The notes under the pieces are model-generated. The model had not been told where the DNA came from. It saw only the letters and a list, made by a program, of their open reading frames with translations, and did no database searches. A DNA stretch of 64,000 nt from Dyadobacter endophyticus (lineage in GTDB: Bacteria; Bacteroidota; Bacteroidia; Cytophagales; Spirosomataceae). This document shows, one piece after another, positions 58,987 through 64,000 of this stretch; positions within the stretch are counted from its first letter, which is position 1, and each line of letters begins with the position of its first letter. The translations under genes were made by a program, and so were the position numbers. The stretch covers positions 372,001-436,000 of the forward strand of contig NZ_BMIA01000005.1 in NCBI RefSeq assembly GCF_014641595.1, written 5' to 3'.

Positions 58987-61734
58987 TTATTCTTTTGTTA
59001 CTACGTTGTCCAGGTTTAGCATTACGTTGGCTGATACGGTGAGGGCGGCCAGTTCGGGCGATCTTTCCTTGCCGTATGCCAGAATGCTGTCCGCGTCGAC
59101 CGGTTTTTTCCGATAAACGTCCAGCGCATCCTTGTATACCTTCACCAGTACATTCAGGTTCTTTTTTTCAATGGTCTGAAATGTCAGCATTCGGTATCCC
59201 TCGGCCAATTGCTGCTCCGGCGTTTTCCCTCTTTTCTGCATTTTAGTAGCCAGTTTTTCGGCCGCTTCCAGGTACACCGGATCATTTAAAGTCACCAGCG
59301 CCTGCAAAGGTGTATTAGTCAATATCCTTCTGGATTGACAAAATTCACGGCTGGGCGCGTCAAATGTGACCATCGACGGATACGGTGCGGTGCGTTTCCA
59401 ATACGTGTAAACACCTCTTCTGTACCGGTCTTCACCTTCGCTCAATACCCATTTCTCACCGCTATACGGCGATTGCCAAATCTTGTCGGGCTGAGGTGGC
59501 ATTACGCCCGGGCCGTACATTTTGTTTGAAATCAATCCGCTGCATGCAAGTGCCTGATCGCGCACCTGCTCTGCGCTCAGCCTTACCCGCGGGCCACGTG
59601 AGATATAGACATTGTAAGGATCTTTTTCGAGTTTATCATGATCCGTTTTCGAACTCTGCCGGTAGGTAGCCGACATTACAATGGTTTTCAGTAGTTTTTT
59701 GACACTCCAGTGATCGGTTTCGATAAAATCCGCTGCCAGCCAGTCCAATAGTTCCGGATGGCTCGGCTCCGCGCCCTGCGATCCGAAATCTTCCACCGTT
59801 TCCACGATCCCCTTACCAAAAAGCTGCTCCCAGAAACGGTTTACAATCACTCTTCCGGTCAGCGCATTGTCACGGCTCACAATCCATTTGGCCAGGCCGA
59901 GACGGTCGCGGGAATATTCTTTCGGCATCGGAGCCAGCAGCTTGGGGACATCCGGCTTTACTTCCGCTCCTTTGACCATCCAGTTGCCGCGCACGAAAAC
60001 ATTGGTTTTTCTCGCAAAATCATCTTTTCCCTCCCAGATTACAGGCATCCCTTCTACTGGCCGGGTCAGTACTGTGGCATAATCAGAGACAATTTGCTCA
60101 TAACCAGGCTGACCTGCACCTGGTATTCCTTTTTGAAAAGATACCCACGTAATACGAAGCCATTCGGTGGGAGCTTTCGGACTATTTAATGATAAGTAAA
60201 TGTCATGTTTCCCGGTTGCCTGATTTACCGGAGCAATGATGACAGTATCGCGGGTCGGGACCTTGATCGTCGACAGTACGGGCCCATCGAGTTTATCCAG
60301 ATGTAATGTCAATACCGCGTTTTCAGCTTTGGTCGAAACATTCATCAACACATTATCCACACCGGTTAGGTTAACCTGCGGAATTCGTGCATTGCCTTTG
60401 TCTTTTACACCATAGTAGGAGATCTGCAGAACGGTAGACTGGTCGCCCTTCACAAAGTTATGTGCATTGATCTTCGGCTCCATGACCTTCATGAACTTCA
60501 CTTTGGCTTCGAGTTCCTCCGGTTTGTATTTATTAATCCAGCCTTTGACACGCTCCACCCGGGCCGAGTCTTCGCCCTTGTACAGCCTTAATTTTGGCCA
60601 TTCATCCCACACATCTTCGTCACGGGAGTTGTTGAAAAACGCGGCATATTTGTAATAATCTTCATGCGGAATCGGATCGTACGGGTGGCTGTGACATTGA
60701 ATGCAACCAAATGTAGTACCCTGCCAAACTTCCCAGGTTGTATTCACACGGTCGATCAATGCGGCATTACGAAACTCTTCGTCGTCGGTTCCACCTTCAT
60801 TGTTAGTCATCGTATTCCGGTGAAAACCAGTAGCTATCATGTTTTCTTCCTGCGGAAAACCGTCTCTCTTTTCAGGCAGCAGATCACCGGCCAGCTGTTC
60901 GATCGTAAAACGATCGAACGGCTTATCCTCATTGAAAGATTTTACGACATAATCGCGGTAACGCCACATCGTGCGGCCGCCATCGCTTTCATAACCTTTG
61001 GTATCGGCATAGCGCGCCAGGTCCATCCACATCGAGGTCCATCTTTCCCCGTAGGCCGGAGATTTGAGCAGTCTGTCGACCACTTTTTCGTAAGCATCGG
61101 CCGATTTGTCATTTTCGAAATCCAGCACTTCCTTTTCGGTTGGCGGCAAACCGGTAATATCCAGGCTCACCCGCCTTAGCAAAGTGGCGCGATCAGCCTC
61201 CGGGGAAGTTGACAGCCCCTTTTCTTTCAGCTTTGCTACTACGAAATGGTCGATTTCATTTTTCGCCCAGGCTTTGTCGCCGGTATTGAGAAGGCCGAAC
61301 AGATTACTGAAACTGTTCAGCGAGGGCACATCCGGCCTTTCTATTTTTTTGTAGGACCAATGCGTTTCCCATTCGGCACCCTCGTTGATCCAGTCTTTCA
61401 GGATACCGATTTCCTTATCGTTGAGCGGCGTGCCGTTTTTGGGCATCTTCTCGTCGGGATCATCAGAAAGAATACGCCGGATCATCTCGCTGGCGTGGGC
61501 ATCGCCGCGCACAACGGGTATTTTGCCCGATTTACCTGGTTCCAGCATTTCGTGCTCGAACAGGAAGCTCACGTCACCGGCCTTTTTCACGCCGCCATGG
61601 CAGCCCATGCAATGCTTGTTGAGGATCGGTTTGACGTCGGCATTGTAATCCACCTTCTTCTGCCACCCAGCCCATGAAAAGTACATTACCGGTACTGCCA
61701 CCACCACTAAACCGATCAAAAATCTGGTCTGCAT
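58987..61734 (-). CDS. PSD1 / planctomycete cytochrome C protein (DUF1549-DUF1553)
   Basis: The 915-residue protein has a signal/membrane anchor (about 5-22). It then has a cytochrome c-like domain with CMGCH (about 42-46, NKHCMGCHGGVKK), followed by DUF1549 (about 155-360: NEIDHFVVAKLKEKGLSTSPEADRATLLRRVSLDITGLPPTEKEVLDF, RWTSMWMDLARYADTKGYESDGGRTMWRYRDYVV) and another CxxCH motif (CIQCHSHPYDPIP). A beta-sandwich insertion precedes the C-terminal DUF1553 (about 625-870: RVIVNRFWEQLFGKGIVETVEDFGSQGAEPSHPELLDWLAADFIE). Such proteins are known from Planctomycetes and Bacteroidota and are tied to polysaccharide or sugar breakdown. It is the first gene of the cluster, with a predicted promoter upstream. 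Confidence 0.9.
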   Translation of the reverse strand: MQTRFLIGLVVVAVPVMYFSWAGWQKKVDYNADVKPILNKHCMGCHGGVKKAGDVSFLFEHEMLEPGKSGKIPVVRGDAHASEMIRRILSDDPDEKMPKNGTPLNDKEIGILKDWINEGAEWETHWSYKKIERPDVPSLNSFSNLFGLLNTGDKAWAKNEIDHFVVAKLKEKGLSTSPEADRATLLRRVSLDITGLPPTEKEVLDFENDKSADAYEKVVDRLLKSPAYGERWTSMWMDLARYADTKGYESDGGRTMWRYRDYVVKSFNEDKPFDRFTIEQLAGDLLPEKRDGFPQEENMIATGFHRNTMTNNEGGTDDEEFRNAALIDRVNTTWEVWQGTTFGCIQCHSHPYDPIPHEDYYKYAAFFNNSRDEDVWDEWPKLRLYKGEDSARVERVKGWINKYKPEELEAKVKFMKVMEPKINAHNFVKGDQSTVLQISYYGVKDKGNARIPQVNLTGVDNVLMNVSTKAENAVLTLHLDKLDGPVLSTIKVPTRDTVIIAPVNQATGKHDIYLSLNSPKAPTEWLRITWVSFQKGIPGAGQPGYEQIVSDYATVLTRPVEGMPVIWEGKDDFARKTNVFVRGNWMVKGAEVKPDVPKLLAPMPKEYSRDRLGLAKWIVSRDNALTGRVIVNRFWEQLFGKGIVETVEDFGSQGAEPSHPELLDWLAADFIETDHWSVKKLLKTIVMSATYRQSSKTDHDKLEKDPYNVYISRGPRVRLSAEQVRDQALACSGLISNKMYGPGVMPPQPDKIWQSPYSGEKWVLSEGEDRYRRGVYTYWKRTAPYPSMVTFDAPSREFCQSRRILTNTPLQALVTLNDPVYLEAAEKLATKMQKRGKTPEQQLAEGYRMLTFQTIEKKNLNVLVKVYKDALDVYRKKPVDADSILAYGKERSPELAALTVSANVMLNLDNVVTKE

Positions 61735-61769
61735 TGATTTAATTTTAAATAATTATTTCTTTAAGAATT

Positions 61770-61800
61770 ACAAAAATACCAAGAGGTCTATCAATACGAA
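61770..61800 (-). promoter_or_regulatory. Predicted promoter of the PSD1 cluster
   Basis: On the minus strand, TTTC (plus 61797-61800), 19 nt, then TATTTTTG (plus 61770-61777), a full match to the Bacteroidota -7 box TAnnTTTG with one mismatch in the -33 box. The start would be near 61762, about 28 nt before the ATG. Confidence 0.6.
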
Positions 61801-61804
61801 ACAA

Positions 61805-61840
61805 TTGTTTATACAAACTCGTAAAATGTTTATACAAACT
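61805..61840. repeat. Tandem 15-bp direct repeat next to the PSD1 promoter
   Basis: TGTTTATACAAACTC occurs exactly at 61805-61819 and 61826-61840, period 21 bp, two helical turns. On the minus strand it reads GAGTTTGTATAAACA. Each unit includes an imperfect GTTT-ATAC-AAAC inverted pair. It ends just upstream of the -33 box, as an activator site would. Confidence 0.65.
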
Positions 61841-62010
61841 CCGAAAACTATTAATATCCTGCGAAAAACTCTAAATGTAATCGTAACGCCCCGTCGCGAC
61901 GCGACCCAATGAACAAGCAGCACACTTGGCTTATCCTGCTGTTTTCATTACTAAAAGACTGAATTTAAACAAAATTACCCACTAAATCCGGTCAGCGACG
62001 GGGCATTTCG

Positions 62011-63579
62011 TTACTGCCAAATGGCGTTCTGCTTTACATTCGGATTGCCCAGCAGCTCCTTTTGCGGCAGCGGCAGCACATAATCACGCTCCTTGGGTGC
62101 GCGGTCGAGCTTGTACTTTTCGGCAAAGTGTTTGATCTCCTTTCCGAGGTAATCCTGCGGCCCGCCCAGCTTGCTTTTCCGGCGCAGCTCAGGGTACATT
62201 ACCTGTTCAAAAACAAACTCCTGCATGCGCTCGTGGATGATCGCATCACGCAATGCCGCTTGACCGAGGCCTTTTAAAGCCGCCAGACCGGCGCGGGCGC
62301 GGACCTTATTGATCGACGCGAATGCATCGCCCTGCCCGCTTTCGTTACAGGCCTCGGAATGGCTCAGCAGAATGTCGGCGAGGCGGATGTAAATCGTGTT
62401 TTTCTCCGTAGCCGCATTGCTTTTATCGAGCTCGACGATCTTAGCCGCCCATGCTTTTCCGAAAATCATCTGCGCCGGGTCCTTCGGGTTCGCATCCGAT
62501 TTCACGACGCCACCAAAACGCGAGAGGTTATAATCCGCCTTTTCGCTCCAATGCACGATCGGGTAAGTGCCGTTGATCTTCCCAAAACGGCCCGTTGGAT
62601 AGCTCTCGATGAATGTTCCCTCAATACGCTTGTCTTTGGGATCATAACTCGCGCGGAATTCCTGGGTGGCGCTCAGCCAGCTCCATCCCGATCCACCCAG
62701 TTCGCTTGGGAAATCCTCGGGATTGAAGTGCATCGAATGCACATTGAACTCATTCGGGTTGGCCGTGGCCGAAACCTGTGCTTCAAAGATCCTTTCGCCC
62801 TGGTTTTCATGGGCAAGGTCAAAATTGTGGGAAAAATCGGCGAACAGCGTAATACCACTATTGTTGATAATATCCTCTCCAGTGGCCTTCGCTTCTGCCC
62901 ATTTTTCATCCCAGAGCTGGGTTTTCATCAAAATAGATTTCGCTGCCCATTTCGTCGCACGGCCAATATCCGCACCGGTATAGCTGGCCGGCAGCAATTC
63001 CGCCGCCGCTTTGGTATCGGCATAAATTTGCCCGATCACCGCCGCTTTTCCACCGCTGTTGGACGGAAGCTCAGAAATATTCTGCGTCGATTTGGTCGTC
63101 AGCGGCACATTATCGAAATAGCTTATCAGGCTGTAATAATAGAACGCTCGCAAAAACAGCGCTTCCCCTTTTACCCGTTTGATCAAAGCGTCGTTCGCAG
63201 GATCTTTCATAGCTTCGGCAGTTTCGATGATCGCATTCGCCCGGTTGATCGATCGGTAGCAAATTCCCCAGTAAGCCTCGATGTATTCATCGGCCGGGTT
63301 CACATTGCCCAGGTTGTATTGCAGCGGCCCTTTCTCCCATCCTACCTGGTAACCTATCAGACATTCAAATACATAACGATCATAGAAGTAGCCCGAGTAT
63401 TGCGAATTGAGATCGTCGTAAACCGCATTCACACCCAGCGCGAGTTCCGTCGCCGTTTTGTAAAAGGTGTCAGGGTTGATAAAATCGGGTTTCTCCTTCA
63501 AATCCGAGCAGCCTGCAACAGCAAACAGCAATGCCGAAAGGCCCGTCAATCTGATTTTATATAAAAATGACTTTTTCAT
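62011..63579 (-). CDS. RagB/SusD-family outer membrane lipoprotein
   Basis: The 522-residue protein has a signal peptide with a lipobox (FAVAGCSDLKEKPDF, Cys about 24). It has the SusD helical domain with FYKTATELALGVNAVYDDL, YWGICYRSINRANAIIETAEAMKD, GEALFLRAFYYYSLISYFDNVPL, and ATKWAAKSILMKTQLWDEKWAEAKATGEDIINNSG. The C-terminal SusD part ends EACNESGQGDAFASINKVRARAGLAAL to RRKSKLGGPQDYLG. It pairs with the truncated SusC that follows on the same strand and binds a glycan or other ligand for TonB-dependent uptake. Ligand unknown. The following gap to the PSD1 gene (about 276 nt) includes promoter and repeats. Confidence 0.93.
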   Translation of the reverse strand: MKKSFLYKIRLTGLSALLFAVAGCSDLKEKPDFINPDTFYKTATELALGVNAVYDDLNSQYSGYFYDRYVFECLIGYQVGWEKGPLQYNLGNVNPADEYIEAYWGICYRSINRANAIIETAEAMKDPANDALIKRVKGEALFLRAFYYYSLISYFDNVPLTTKSTQNISELPSNSGGKAAVIGQIYADTKAAAELLPASYTGADIGRATKWAAKSILMKTQLWDEKWAEAKATGEDIINNSGITLFADFSHNFDLAHENQGERIFEAQVSATANPNEFNVHSMHFNPEDFPSELGGSGWSWLSATQEFRASYDPKDKRIEGTFIESYPTGRFGKINGTYPIVHWSEKADYNLSRFGGVVKSDANPKDPAQMIFGKAWAAKIVELDKSNAATEKNTIYIRLADILLSHSEACNESGQGDAFASINKVRARAGLAALKGLGQAALRDAIIHERMQEFVFEQVMYPELRRKSKLGGPQDYLGKEIKHFAEKYKLDRAPKERDYVLPLPQKELLGNPNVKQNAIWQ

Positions 63580-63605
63580 AAAAAACTGATTTTCAATTTG
63601 AAATA

Positions 63606-64000
63606 TTAAATACCAAGATTAACGCCCACTGTGAACATGCGCGACCGCGGGTAAGCGTCGTAATCGTCGCCGCGGTTGAGGTTGTTCTGGCCCTGGTTGT
63701 TCACTTCGGGGTCGAAACCTTTGTATTTGGTGATCAGAAAGAGGTTCTGCCCGCTCACATACACGCGCGCGTTGCGGATGTAGGCGCTCTTGATCGGGAG
63801 TGTGTACCCGAGTGAGAGGTTCTGAAGGCGTACGAACGAGCCGTCCTGGATGAAAAATGACGACCGGCGGAAAGAAATGAAATCGCGGCGGCCATCAATT
63901 ACCGGACGGGGAGCATTCGGATTTTCCGGCGTCCACGAGTCTGTCAGGATATTGGCGATTTGATTGATCTTTTGCACGCCGTCACCCATTTCGGATTGTT
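63606..64000 (-). CDS. SusC/RagA-family TonB-dependent receptor (C-terminal part only)
   Basis: The minus-strand frame is open to the window edge. It encodes the last part of the receptor: TENPNAPRP-type repeat region, FIQDGSFVRLQNLSLGYTLP, YIRNARVYVSGQNLFLITKYKGFDPEVN, and the final strand RMFTVGVNLGI. These are hallmarks of the SusC barrel C-terminus. The 5' part lies outside the window. It is upstream of the SusD gene (27 nt apart), the usual SusC-SusD order. Confidence 0.9.
   Translation of the reverse strand, partial: QSEMGDGVQKINQIANILTDSWTPENPNAPRPVIDGRRDFISFRRSSFFIQDGSFVRLQNLSLGYTLPIKSAYIRNARVYVSGQNLFLITKYKGFDPEVNNQGQNNLNRGDDYDAYPRSRMFTVGVNLGI

Noticed and set aside
62359..63564. 401-codon plus-strand ORF antisense to susD
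   Set aside because: It is a long antisense shadow of a highly conserved SusD gene in a GC-biased region; its product (many His, Arg and Ile) has no domain.

Overview
The window looks like a chromosomal segment of a Bacteroidota bacterium in the Cytophagales, close to Dyadobacter or related Spirosomaceae. This is inferred from gene content, not from a search. The evidence is SusC/SusD, a PorP/SprF protein, a CHU_C-type (T9SS type B) surface protein, a GldJ-like lipoprotein, Bacteroidota-type FabI and dihydroorotase, weak Shine-Dalgarno signals, and promoter-like pairs of the Bacteroidota form TTTG-N19/20-TAnnTTTG. No rRNA, tRNA, CRISPR array, prophage or intact IS element was seen.

Layout. 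1-10.5 kb: truncated lipoprotein, fabI, a hydrolase, an orphan OmpR-type regulator, hemB, an M28 peptidase, a DPP-IV-like peptidase with a coupled small gene, and an SPFH/ribbon-helix-helix pair. 10.6-20.2 kb: TonB-domain protein, LpxH-like phosphatase plus glycosyltransferase, an LVIVD lipoprotein operon, and an ECF sigma/membrane protein/serpin operon. 20.4-22.3 kb: a small ferredoxin-like-fold protein, a methionine sulfoxide reductase and purU.

22.4-37.7 kb is a nearly complete branched-chain amino acid locus, all on the minus strand: ilvD-ilvB-ilvN-ilvC-ilvA, then (after an AraC regulator and a membrane protein) leuC-leuD-cimA-leuB, then leuA. Two transcription units carry what look like classical leader-peptide attenuators. 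A 15-codon leader rich in Ile/Val/Leu lies before ilvD, and a 15-codon leader with four Leu codons lies before leuA. Each is followed by a possible antiterminator and an intrinsic terminator just ahead of the structural gene, and each is preceded by the same 12-bp palindrome. A third, less certain Leu-rich leader ORF precedes leuC. LeuA lacks the leucine-sensing domain, so attenuation may be the main leucine control of that step. A second LeuA paralogue has the residues expected of a Leptospira-type citramalate synthase, so isoleucine may be made both from threonine (IlvA) and from pyruvate (CimA).

37.8-54.6 kb: murQ, an oxidoreductase, a NIPSNAP protein, a divergent PorP/CHU_C pair, ruvB, a Nudix enzyme, dihydroorotase, comF, a GldJ-like lipoprotein, mfd, pnuC and a lone barstar. 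54.6-64 kb: a same-strand catabolic cluster of planctomycete style (PSD1/DUF1549-DUF1553, DUF1501, L-rhamnose mutarotase, a cytochrome c/LRR membrane protein, a TIM-barrel isomerase) with a promoter and a duplicated upstream site, behind a SusD and a truncated SusC.

Other points of interest are a HepT-like toxin remnant fused in frame behind the AraC stop codon, and REP-like palindromes that abut stop codons.
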